Source of the DNA: Eutreptiella sp. 'Long Island Sound 2002'
Lineage: Eukaryota > Euglenozoa > Euglenophyceae > Eutreptiales > Eutreptiaceae
DNA length: 64,000 nt
Assembly (NCBI GenBank): GCA_964036045.1
Contig: OZ038380.1
Span: 187,624,298-187,688,297, forward strand
Direction: 5' to 3'
Shown here: positions 22,019-33,704 of the stretch, piece after piece
How the letters are laid out: each line of letters opens with the position of its first letter
Numbering within the stretch: position 1 is the first letter of the stretch
Notes under the pieces: model-generated
Seen by the model: the letters and a program-made list of their open reading frames with translations, nothing else
Databases searched by the model: none
Told to the model about the DNA's origin: nothing
Translations under genes and position numbers: made by a program

Positions 22019-25000
22019 CTTGGGTCAGGCTGACGGTACTCCCGGACGCACTGCTCGACCGCGTGCCCGTGCGGGTCCGCGTGCGGGCCAGCGTCCGACT
22101 GGCGGTCGCCGTTGGGGTCTGCGACGCACTGCAGGACCTCGCCCGCGACCCGGACTGCGTGGCCGTGGCGAGGGCGGAGGCCGTGGGCGGCGACCGGGTG
22201 ACGGTTCCCGACGGGGTCACTGATGCGGTGCCCGTGGGGCCGGTGGCCGTCGGGGCGTAGCTGCACGTGCGGCTGCGGGAGGGGGAGGGGGTGCGAGACG
22301 CACTGAAGGGGGTCCGGGTACTGAGGGACGCCGATGGACTGCAGGTGCCCAGGCTCTGGGTCGCAGACACGGAGGGCGTGAACGTGAGGGTTCGTGTCGC
22401 GGACCGGCTGCCGGTCCCACTGAAAGTGGCGGTGTGGAGGGCGCTGAGCGAGCGCGAGGGGGACGCGGAGGGGGAGCGGGACGGGCTCCGCGTCGAGGCG
22501 GTGAGGCTGCGCGGGGAGGCCGTGGCGGAGGCAGAGCGCGGGGAGGCCGTGAGGGTGCGGGTGACGGTGACGGAGGGGGTGAGGGTGGCGCTCTGGGTCG
22601 GCGGACTGTGGCTGGGCCGGAACGTGGGGGTGTGGGTGGGCGAGGCCGAGGGGGAGCCGGTGGGGCTCAGCGAGGGGGTGATGGTCGTAGGAGTCAGGGA
22701 GCCCACGGTGGGGGACGCCGTGACGGTCGCGGTCACCAGAGGCCGTGCAGAGGCCGTGGACGTGGCGGAGCCGGTGGCGGAGGCGGAGAGGCTTCGGGTG
22801 CGGGAGAAGGTGCGGGTTGGGGCACAGGACAGCGACGTTGTGTGGGAGCCGCTGCCGGACAACGATGGGCTGCGGCTGACGGACGCGGTGCTTGAGAAGG
22901 TGGCCGTTGGGGCCTGCGTGACGGTCGCGGTGCGGGACCGGGAGCCCGAGGCACTGCGCGTGCCGCTGCGGCCGGGCGATGCCGTGTCCGAACCGGAGCG
23001 CGTTCCGGAAGCGCTGGGGCTGGGCGAGGGGCTGGGGCTGTGGGACGTGGTCGTCGTGGGAACACGCGACACGGTGCGCGACTGCGAGACGGAGGGGCGG
23101 GGGCTGAAGCTCCTGGAAAGAGTGGGGGACACACTGAGGCTGGGGCTCCGGGAGCGCGACGGTTGCGTGGGGGAGGGCGTGGCCGAGGCGGACGGGCTCG
23201 GGGATGCGGAGGGGCCGGAGGGGGACCGCGTTAGGGAGAGGGTGGTGGACAGGGTCACGCTGGGGCTGTGGCTCTCCGTGCGCGAGCGCGTGCGCGTGTC
23301 CGTCGAGGACGGCGAGGGCGTGTGCGTGGGGGACGGCGTTGGGGAGCGGGTGGGGCTGTGGGTTCGGGTACTTGTGGGCGACGGCGAGGGGGAGCAGGTC
23401 GGGCTGCGGCTCTCGCTGCGGCTGCACGTGAACGAGACAGTGGCGGACGCCCCGCCGGACAGCGACGCGGTGCGGGTCGCGCTCGTCGCACTGCGCGAGA
23501 GCGAGCGGCTCCCTGAGGGCACGCACGACCCGGACGGCGAGCGGGACAGCGACGGCTGCGACGCGGAGGGGGTGGCCGTGCACGTCCCGCTGGTGGTGCG
23601 GCTGACGGAGCGGCTGTGGCTGCGGCTGCGGCTGGCGGACGGGGACGGGCTAGGGGACCCGGTCGGGCTCGGGGGCGAGGCAGTGGGGCTGCAGGTGCGG
23701 GTGAAGCTGAGGGTAATGCTGCGGGTGGGGGTGCGGGTGGTGGTGTAGCCTCGCGAGGCCGTGAGGGACGGCGTGGCGCTGGTCGGGCTGGGGGAGAGGG
23801 AGGCGCTGCGGGAGTCGGAGACGACGCGGCTCCACGTGGGGGTGCGCCTGCGCGTCAGCGACGGCGAGGGGGTGCGGGTGGCGGACGGCGTGGGCGTGGC
23901 GGTGTCCGTGGCGTAGACCGTGGGGCTGGCGGTCCGGCTGAGGGACGCGGTGCGCGTGCGCGAGGGTGTCGCGGTCGCGGACGGAGAGCCCGTGGAACGG
24001 GTCTGCCAGGACCGCGTGAGGCTGAGTGTCCAAGTGCCGCTGCGGCTCCGGGTCTGCGTGGGGACGCCGCTCGGGGTGCGGGAGGGGGTGCGCGAGGGGG
24101 GGGAGGGGCTCCGGGAGGCCGTGGCCGTGCCGGAGCGCGTGGCGCTGGTGCCGGAGGCGCTGCGGGACCCGGAAGGGGGCGAGAGGGTGAAAGACCGCGT
24201 GGGGGCGAAAGTGACCGTCACGGAGGCGGTCCGCGAGAGGGAGGGGGTGTGGCTGGGGCTGGGGGACCCCGAGGCCGGGGAGCGGGTGCGGGTGGCGGTG
24301 GGGGACGCGCGGGGGGTGGGGCTGCGCGACGCGGACGCGGTGGCGGTGCCGCTGGGGCTGCGGGAGCGGGTGCGGGGCGCCGTGAGCGAGGGCGAGGCCG
24401 AGGGGGAGTGCGTGCCGGTGGGCGTCAGCGTGGTCTCGGAGTGGGAGGGCGAGGGGCTGGGGGTGCCGCGGGAGAGGCTGGGGCTCGGAGTTGGGGTGGG
24501 GGAGCGGCTGGGGCTGGCGCTCTGCACCGCCGACCGGGAGACGGTGGTGGATGCGGATTGGCTGGCGGTGGTGGTAGCGGTGAGGGACGGGGTCCGGGTA
24601 CTCACGGTCCCAAAGGTCTGGGACGGGGAGGGGCTGGGGCTGTGGGTGCCGGTGGGGCTCGGGGTGCGGCTGCCGCTGCCGGTGCCGGAGGCGGTGCTTG
24701 TGCGGGACTCTGTGGGGGCGCAGGTGCGGGTGGCGCTGAGGGACGCGGTGCTCGGGGTCGCCCGCGTGGCGGACGGGGACGGCGTCGGTGTGCCGCTGCG
24801 CGAGGCCGTCGGGGAGCGGGTGGCGCTGGAGGGCGTGAAAGCGCTGCCGCTCCGGCTCACAGACGGGGGGCTGACGGTGGCGGAGGTCGCGGTGGCGGTG
24901 GTGGTGGGGGTCGCGGTGTGGCTGCGGGTCGGGGGGCTCGGGGTGCGCGTGGCGGTGGGGGTGTCCAAGGAGGTGCAGGATCGAGTCGGGGTCGGGGAGG

Positions 25001-28000
25001 CGGTGGGGGTGGAGCGCGTCCAGGAGGCGCTGAAGGAGGCGGAGGGCCCGGAGTAGGAGGGGGACACGCTGCGGGTCGTGGTCCGGGACGCGGACGCGGA
25101 CGCGGAGACAGTGCGGGGGCGAGTGGCGGTACTGCAGCTGAGGGACCGGGAGGAGGTGCGGGAGTACGTGTCGCTGAGGCTGCGGGAAGGGGATCTGGTG
25201 CCGCTCTCCGAGGCGGAGCGGGACGTCGTTAGGCACGGCGTGGGCGTCGGCGTGCGCGACAGCGTCGCCGTCCAGGACGGGCTTGGCGATGGGGTCAGCG
25301 TGGGCTGCGAGGGGGTCCGGGTCCCAGTGACGGACCAGATGTGGGTGGCGGAGATGGAGAGGGTGGGTCGGGTGACGGAGGGGGTGGGTGGGGTGCGCGA
25401 TGGGGTCGGGGTGAAGGTCGGGGTGCGGGTCACCGTCAGGCTCGGCGACGTGCACGAGGGCGTGAAGAGGGAGCCGGTGCAGGACGCAGTCCGGGAGGAC
25501 AACGTGGGGCTGAGGGGGCTGAGGGAGGGAGTGGGGCTGGCGGTGGGGGAGCGGGACGAGCTCAGGGAGGGGCTGGGGGAGACGGAGAGGGACGCGGAGG
25601 CTGTGGCTGTGGGGGAGGCGGTGCGGGACGATGCGGAGGCGGATTCGGAGAGGGAGTCCGTGGGGGAGGCCGTGCGGCTGCGGCGCGGGGAGGAGGACGC
25701 TGTCCAGGAGGCGGACGCGGAGGGGGAGCGGGTGGGCGAGGGCGAGGGCGTGCGCGTGATCAGGCCCGAGCGGGTGGGTGTGGGCGTGGGGCTGCCGGGA
25801 CTGAGGGTGAGGGAGTGGGAGGAGAACGAGACGGAGGATGTGCCCGTGGAGGTGGGCTCATCGGTGGGGGTTGGCGGGGAATGTGAGGGGCTGAGGGTGG
25901 GGGACGGGCTGAGGGACGCAGTGGCGCTCCAGCTGAAGCTGGGGGTCGGGGAGCAGGTGGTGGATCGGGATGGGGTGCTCGTGAGACTGGGGGTCGGGGG
26001 TGTGCGGGATGGAGTTGCGGTGCGGTGGGTCGAGGCCGATGGGGAGGAGGAGGGGCTGGGCGAGGCACTGCCCGAGACCGTGCAGCTGGAGGTCGCAGTG
26101 CTGAGGGTGCAGGTGCGCGTTCGTCCCGTGAGACTCGATGTTGGGCTTTGTGAGAGGGACGGGGACGAGGGTGTGACAGTCACAGAGGGGCTACGAGAGC
26201 ACGAGGTGGTGGCAGTAGCTGAGGGGGTGCGCACAGCGGAGAAGGAGCTTGTACGTGATCGGGATGGTGTTCCGGTGTGGGTGCGGCTGACAGAGGGGGT
26301 TGCGGTCATCTCGCTGGACTTCGTGGCAGTCGCGGACGGGGTGGCTGAGCGGGTGGGAGGCGTGCGGGAGGCCGAGGCCGTGTATCTGCCCGACACTGTG
26401 CGAGAGGGGGTGGCGGTGAAGGTGCCGGTCGGGGAGACGGTGCGCAGGACGCTTTTGCTGCCAGTTGGGGTGGTGGAGTGGGTGGACATTGTGCCGGAGG
26501 GGGAGATGGTGGGCGACTGGGTCCCGGAGGGGGGGCTGGGTGTCACGCTGAGCGTGCGAGTGAGGGAGGGGGTGCGGCTGTCCGTAGCAGAGGGCCCGTG
26601 GGAGGGCGAGGGGCTTGCGGAGAGCGACGAGGAGCCCGACGCTGTCCGGCTGGCGGTGCGCGTGGCAGAGGGGACAGGCGACGCTGAGGGGGTCAGCGTG
26701 CGGCTCGGGCTGCACGACAGCGTGGCCGCAGCGGAGGTGGTGGCGGTCGGGCTGCTGCTGCGGGAGCGTGTGGGGGAGTGCGAGGGGGTCGGGGTGTGAC
26801 TACGGGACGGGGCTGAGGCGGACGGTGTGGGCGTGGGGCTCCAGGACCCGGTGGGTGTGGGCAGGGGCGAGGAGGTCGCGGTGCCGGTGCATGAGCCCTC
26901 TGGGCTGAGGGTGGGCGAGTCTGAGAGGGAATGGCTCCGCGTTCCTGGGGACGGTGTTGTGCTGCGCACAGCGCTGACGGAGACGGAGGGGGTGTACGTG
27001 CGGGTACTGGGGGTCAGCGAAAGGGAGGCCTGGCGGGTGAGGGAGGCCGAGCTCGAGAGGGTGCGGCTGCGGCTTGCGGTGGACGTGGGCTGCAGTGTGC
27101 AGGTGTCCGACCGTGTGCAGCTGCCCGTGAGGGACGCCGTTGTGCGGGAGGCGGTCGCGGTGGGCGAGGCACTGCGGGAAGCGCCGGTGGCGGAGGCGGT
27201 CTGACTGGGGGTTGGGGTGGGGCTGCCGGAGGGCGTGTGGGACGCGGACAGACTGGCGGTCGGGGAGGCGGAGCGTGTCGTGGAGTACGGGAGGGTGGCG
27301 GAGCGGCTCGCGCTCGGGGACCGGGTGCGGCTGCGGGTGCGGGTGTGGAACTGGCTGCAGGTGGAGCTGCGGGTGCCGCTGAGGGCCGCGGTGGCGGTGA
27401 AGGTGGGGGACCCGGTGGGCGTAGCGGATCCGGACATCGTGGTCGTGGTGCTGGGGTGAGGGGTCAGGGTGGGCGTGAGGGAGAGCGTGGCGGAGGTGGC
27501 GGAGGGGGTCATGGACGGGCTGGGGGGCGACAGGGTCGCAGAGGCCGACGCCGTTTCGGCGGGGCTCGCAGTGACGGAGGGGGAAGGGGAGCCGCCTGAG
27601 GCGCTCCGCAGGGGGCTGAGGGACAGGGTCTGTGTGGGGCTGCCGCTGCCTGTGGGGGAGGCCACGGGGCTTGCGCTGCGCGAGGCGGTGCTCGAGGGGC
27701 TGTGGCTCGCCGTAGTGATGGTGCACGAGGCGCGTGACGCGGTACTGGCGGAGGGGGTGGCGGTCAGTGTCGGGGTCCCCGAAGCGGTGGGGGAGAACGA
27801 AGGGCTGGGGATGGGGCTGTGCGTGGGGGTGGCGGAGGAGGATGCGGTTGCGGAGGCGGTGTGGCTGAGGCCGACGGTCGGACTGCGCGTCGGCGTTCGG
27901 GAGGGGGAGGAAGAGGGCGAGGGAGTGAGGCTGGGGCTGGGTGGGGAGGGCGAGCGGGTGGGGGATGAAGTGGTGGTGTGGCTGCGCGTGTGGCTGGTGC

Positions 28001-31000
28001 TCGTGGACGGGGTTTGCGTGCCGCTGGCGGTGTGGCTTCGCGTGGCTGACGGCCCAGGGGTCGGCGACAGGGTGTTGGACGGGGAGGGGGAGGGCGAGAG
28101 GGACAGCGTGCGGGAGTGGGTGCTGCTGCGGACGTGGGAGGCCGTTGCAGTCCACGTCGCACTCCACGTCGCAGTCCCCGTCGCGGAGAAGGTGCGACTG
28201 ACGGTGGAGAGGGTGAGGGTGACGAAGGAGGCGGTGGAGGTGGCGGTGGGCGTGAGGGAGCAGGAGCGGGTGGAGCGGGTGAAGGTGCGTGTCTCGGACT
28301 GGCTGGCGGTGCGAGAGGGGGAGGGGGTGGCGGCGGAAGGGGTCAGCGACATGGTCGTGACTGTGAGGGAGGGGGTTCTGCTCGACGTCGGTGTGGGAGG
28401 GGAACCCGTGGGCACCGGCGTGCGGGAGGGCGTGGGGCTGCGGCTGCGCGTGAGGGGCGCGGAGGGCGTGGGGGTGTCCGTAGGGGAGGCGGAGGGCGAC
28501 GCGCTGCTGGAGAGCGTGCGGCTGGACGCGGAGAGGGAGCGCGACGCGGAGCTGGAGGGCGAGGGGGAGCCGGAGCGGGAGCCGGTGAAGTGCGACGGAC
28601 TGCGGGTGGAGGCCGTGTCGGTGCGGGAGGACGTGGGGCTGGGGGTGCGCGTCCCGCTGCACGACGCGGAGCTGCTGGCGGACCGCGAGGCCGTGGGGGA
28701 GAGGGAGGCAAAGGCGCTGCCGCTGGCGGTCACGGAGGGGCTTGGGGTGCGTGTGACGGAGCGGGGGCGGGACGGGGTCGCGCTGGGGCTGAGGGAGCGG
28801 GTCTGGGACGGGGGGCTGCGGCTGGGCGACGGGGAGCACGCGGCCGTGTGGGAGCGGGAGGGCGTCGCGGAGCAGCTGCCGGAGGCCGTGGCCGTGGACC
28901 GCGTCGGGGACGCGGGGGAGGCGGAGGCAGTGCGCGTGGACGCCGTCGCGGAGGGCGACAGCGACGGCAGGGTACCGGTGCGCGACGCGGTCCCGGTCGG
29001 GCCGGAGCCGGAGGCCGACGGCGTGGCGGTGCGGCTGCGCGAGAGGGACGGGGTGGCGGAGTGGCTGGCGGTGGCGCTCAGGGTCACGAGGGGCGAGGCG
29101 GTGGTGCAGGTGAGCGACAGCGTGGGGCTCCGGGAGCGGTGCTGCGTGGCGCTCGCGGTGCGGGTCGCGGTGGCGCTCGGCGTGTGACTGACAGTGGCTG
29201 GGGCGGACAGAGAGCGCGAATGGCTGGCGGAGGGGGAGGCGCTGGGGGAGCTTGAGGGGCCGGAGGGGGAGCCGGACTCGCTGAGGCTGCGGGTGGGGGT
29301 GCGGGTGCGGCTGGGGCTTGAGCTGCGCGTCGTCGTGCGCGTGCGGCTGCCAATCGGCGTGGGGGTCGCGGAGGGCGTCGGGGTCGGGCTCAGGGTGACG
29401 TGCCCCGTGGCAGAGATTGTGAGGGTGGGCCGCAGGGACTGCGACGCGGTCTGGGTCGGGGACCACGTCAGGGACGGGGTCGGGGAGTGCGAGGCGGAGG
29501 CGGAGCTGCTCATGTTGGCGGTGGGGGTGCCGCTGAGGGTGACGGTGCCGGTCGGGGTCCGCGTGTGCGAAGCGGAGTGGCCGGTGGGTGAGGGGGAGGG
29601 CGTCCGGGACGTCACGGACGGGGACGCCGTGCGGGAGGCGGTGCGCGTGGCGGTGCGGGACGCGGTGCGGGAGGGCGGGGAGGCACTGCGGGTGGACAGG
29701 GAGAGGGAGGGGCTGAGGGAAGGGGAGCGGCTGCGCGTCGGGGGGGTCAGGGTCGGGCTTGGGCTGGCGGTTCGGGGGGAGGGCGTCCCGGTGCAGGACC
29801 CCGTTGTCAGGGAGGCGGAGCCCGATGCGCTGCACGTGGCGGAGCCGGTGCTGGTGGGAGTGGGGGCGGGGGACCGCGAGGGGCTGGTGCTGGCGGTCGG
29901 ACTGCGGGTGCGCGTGCGGGACGGTGGGCTGATGGTGCGGGTGATGGACTGGGTCCTGGTGGGGGTGGCCACCGAAGAGGCCGTTCCGGTGGTGGAGCGC
30001 GCGCCGGTGACGGAGGTGGAGAGGGACCACGACGGCGACGCCGTGCTGAGGGTGGGGACGGCGCTGAGGGTGTCTGAGAGGGACCGACTGGGCCTCGTTG
30101 CGGTGGGGCTGAATGTGATGGAGCCGCTGCCGGTGGCCATGGGAGTGGGGGAGCGGGAGGTGCTGAGGGTGTCCGTGGAGCTCAAGGAAGGCGTCGGGCT
30201 GCGGGAGGACGTGTGGCTGACGATGGACTGGGAAAAGGAGGTGATGGTGGGACTGGGGGAGGCGGTGGCGGTGCCGGTCAAGCTCTGCGTCGCGGGGGCT
30301 GATGGTGTGAGGGAGGCAGACGGGCTGCGCATCCGAGACAGGGAGTGGCTGTGGGAGCCCGTGCCTGACCCTGAGGCAGTGCGTGTGAAGGTGCGCGAGG
30401 GTGCCAGTGTGACCGACAGCGACGCGGTTTTGGAGAAGGTCGCGGTGGCAGTGCGGGAGCGGGTCGGGGACTCGCGTCGGGTGACGGACGGCGACAGGGA
30501 GAGGGAGGCCGACTGGGAGGAAGTGCGCCCGGGGCTGTCGGACGCTGTGAGGGTGATCGCGGCGGTGACGGTGGGGGTGCTGGAGGGGGGGGACAGGGAG
30601 GCGGTGCGAGTGCGGGAGCGCGTCGGGGTGTTGGTGGGGGGCGAGGGGGTCGTGCTGAGGGACTGGCTCGAGCTCCACGTCGCGGACGGGGTGGCGGTGC
30701 AAGTACTCGGGGACAGACTCAGAGTCCTTCCGGACGGCGTGCGGCTCAGCGTCCGCGTGGGGGACCGGGTGTCCAGCAGCGATCCGCTGGGCGAAAGGCT
30801 GCGTGACCATGTGGTCGTGGGTGAAGGCGCTGACGGCGTGCCAGTCAGGGAGGAGGACGGGGGGCTGGCGGTGGGGCTGTGGCTGCGAGACGCAGATCCC
30901 GAATGCGTTGCGGTGCCGGTGGAGGTCTGCGTGGTCGGGGTCAGGGAGCCCGGGGTGGCCGTGGAGGGGGTCAGGGACTGTGTCCCGGCCGTGACGGAGC

Positions 31001-31618
31001 GCGAGGGCGAGACGGTGGTGCGGCTGAACGTTGGGGTCACGGTGCCGGAGGCGGAGGGGCGGGTGGGGGAGGGCGTGCCGCTGCCAGTGCGGCTGCCGGT
31101 GACAGTCACGGCGCGGGCCGCGGTTTCGGTGGAGGAGGCGGTGCGCGTCGCACTCCACGAGGCGGACTGGGTGACGGTCGAAGTTGGGGGGGCCGTGGGG
31201 GTATCGGAGGGTGTGGCAGTGCGGCTTGGGGACGGGGTGGCGGAGGGAGGCGTGCGGGAGAGGGACCAGGTGCGGGTGAGGGAGGTGAGCGTGGGGGACT
31301 CGGTCGCACTGGGGCTGGCAGGCACTGAGCGGGTGCGGCTTGGGGTGGGCGTGGGGGTCGGGGACCGGCTGAGGGAAGTGGTGAGCGCGGCGGTGGCAGA
31401 GGCACTGCCGGAGCGGGACGGGCTGACGGTGGCGGACTGCGTGGGGGGTGAGGCGGTGGTGGAGACCGTGCGGGTGCTGCGCGAGGCGGTCCGGGCGGAG
31501 AGGGTCGCGGTGCCGGACGCGGGGCGCGTGGCGGTGGCGGACGGGCTCGGGCTGGAGGTGTGCGTGGGGGGCGTTTGGGTGAGGGAGACGGTGCGCCGAC
31601 GGCTGGCGGTGCCAGAGC
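22019..31618 (-). CDS. Exon 4 of the giant surface protein gene: Ser/Thr/Pro-rich stalk
   Basis: This exon is 9,600 bp, exactly 3,200 codons, phase 1 at both ends. The acceptor is CCCTGCTCTCGTCTCGCAG|GCTCTGG; the donor is ACCCAAG|GTCTGC. A methionine-like GTG at 31325 is not a real start, because the same frame and composition run on for another 97 codons to the acceptor. The whole product is mucin-like: Ser or Thr at almost every second residue, with Pro, Ala, Arg and Gly between, rare Cys and Trp, and almost no Lys, Asp or Glu. No globular domain was seen. The codons are strongly C-rich, giving long but meaningless open frames on the other strand. The role is probably an extended glycosylated spacer outside the cell. 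Confidence 0.8.
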
Positions 31619-33704
31619 CTGCGAGACGAGAGCAGGGGGGCCGATGTAGAGCAGGGGCCCGAGTACGCCTTACCTCACGTCCGCGAGAGTGACGAGGCCC
31701 GGGTATGTCACAACCGATGCGCGAGCCCTACCGGTTGTGATGGTGGTGTGTCCTCACAGACGGACGGATGCATCACAGCAGAACGTTCACGCCTCAGCAA
31801 TGCTGATCAGCCACTACGGTACTGCGGCGAGCACGCCCCCACTACGCTGTGCGGTGCGCACTGCCGCACTCCACTGTGTGCACCTCCACGCGACACTGCG
31901 ATGAGCGCACTGCCATACAACACTGCGGGGAGCGCGCCCCAACACAACACCCCGCGGTTGGTGCCAGTGGCGGTTCACCCCCGCTGGCTACTCGAGACGG
32001 ACCAGTGGCCATCGTCAGTTGGTTGGCTCAGTCGTGACGGCTTCACACAACGACCAGTCGGCTATCCTTCGAAGGGCAGTATTGTCATCCTGTGGGACTA
32101 GGGGGGCAGGCGTGCCCCAGCGATGCCGGTTTAGCTGTCCATTTGGGGTTGCCCTGAGGTGTGGGCACCATGCGAAGTGGGGGCTTGTGGGTGGACTGGG
32201 CGCCCTTGGAATTGGGTCCACCGGAGGCCAAAACCCATTTTCCTCCAGAAACGATACTGGACCCCTGGGGAGGCTCAAACACGTGTTTGTGGCCCTAAGC
32301 CCCCATTGGACCCACTTGGGCCATTGAACACCTGCCGGACTGGGCCGATTTAGGGCCGAAATGGGTCAAGGGCCAAAAAGACGTTTTCCCAGAAAGGGTT
32401 TTGGAGCGCTTGGGGGGGCCAGCACCAACGATTCCGGTCCAGTCTGGGCCCCCTTCGCCCCGTTTGGGCCCATCCCCTGTACCCACATGGCCTACCCTAG
32501 AGCTGTGCTGGGGAGCCAGCAAGCATTACGGAGAGGCAGAACAGAGCATCAAGTTCAAGAGACTGGCTATTGCGCAATGGCCCACCGAGTGTCTTGGGGG
32601 ACCGTCCCGCTTCCTGCCCTTTTGCTTCTTCAAGTGCCAGGTCCACCTGCAGCGGGCAAACAGATGGTCGGACAGGATGCCCTCGAAAACCGACTGACTT
32701 GTCTAAGTGAAATGGCCCACCATCTGGGGCGATGCAGGGGGGGGGGGGGGGCTTCCGGCAGGAGGTGGGACATTGGACAATCATCAAGGCGCTCGGAAAT
32801 CCCCCAAGCCACTCACCTCACCTACTCTCTATCTCCCACTGGAACGGGCTCACAAACACGTCCTTTTGCATTGACCACAAACAGTGTAGTCAAATATGAT
32901 TTTGTCAAATGTGGGGGTCCTTCTGAGCGGGCATCCACCGCTTGTACCACTCATCTGGCCGAAAGACGGCCCGGGTTCTGCCTGTGGCGTCTGCTGGTAA
33001 CAATGTTCCAGGTGACACCGCCACCCACTTCTATTTGCGAGTTGCGACGACTGGGGGCCGGACGCGCCCCAAGAACTGCTTGGCTGTGGGTCGTACGCAG
33101 TTTTTTTGGGGGATTTCGGAGTTGCGCTCGATGACGGTGGCACCAGAGCTCATGAAAATTTGATGTGGCGCTGAAGCGGCCTAACATGTGAAGTGTGGGT
33201 TGCACGCATCACATGTTTCCGTTTAGGATGGATCTGACGTTGTGGCTCCTCGGAAATAATGTATCAAGTGAGCACATGAAACATCCAAAATAGTTAAAAA
33301 TAACCCTATGGGGGCAAACCACATTCAGCAATTCGGCAGATAGAGCGGGACTACTACAGAGAGCATTCCGGAACTTTAGGGGCTCAGTCCCGTCAGAGTG
33401 TGTGCTGTCGCCTGTTTGTGGGTCAGAGGCTGCGACCTGCACACTACTCCTGGGGCTCTTGTTCTACCATGCTTTGGGCCCAGGGAATTGCTGGAAAGGG
33501 GGGGGGGGGGGCAACACTTCTGCCCTGACTCTACCCCAAAGGTAGTCCCCTACCCCAACCGCATTTCCAACCGCCAGTAACTGCCACCCCCTCCATTGTG
33601 ACCGCTCTGTAACCGCTCCCCTAATGCCCCGATCGCCCCCCTCCCCTTCAAGCAAAGCACCCCGTCGCTTCACCAAAAGCACCGCCACACGCCGCAGATG
33701 GCAC
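31619..33704 (-). other. Intron 3 (2,086 bp, phase 1)
   Basis: Its donor is TCATCAG|GTGCCA and its acceptor CTCTCGTCTCGCAG. It includes poly-G runs near 32740-32752 and 33499-33511, a stretch at 32130-32480 with many near-copies of TTGGGCCC / GGGCCCATT, and an 8-bp inverted repeat CACAACCG...CGGTTGTG at 31709-31740. No frame has the exon-type composition and no gene could be supported on either strand. Confidence 0.65.

Noticed and set aside
23650-25455. His/Pro/Arg-rich minus-strand frames in the other two frames of the exons
   Set aside because: Frame-shifted readings of the same alternating codons; no domain and no consistent boundaries.
31320-31325. GTG at 31325 and TTG at 52644 as start codons
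   Set aside because: The same frame and composition continue upstream to strong splice acceptors; these codons are simply the first non-ATG starts met in an open frame.
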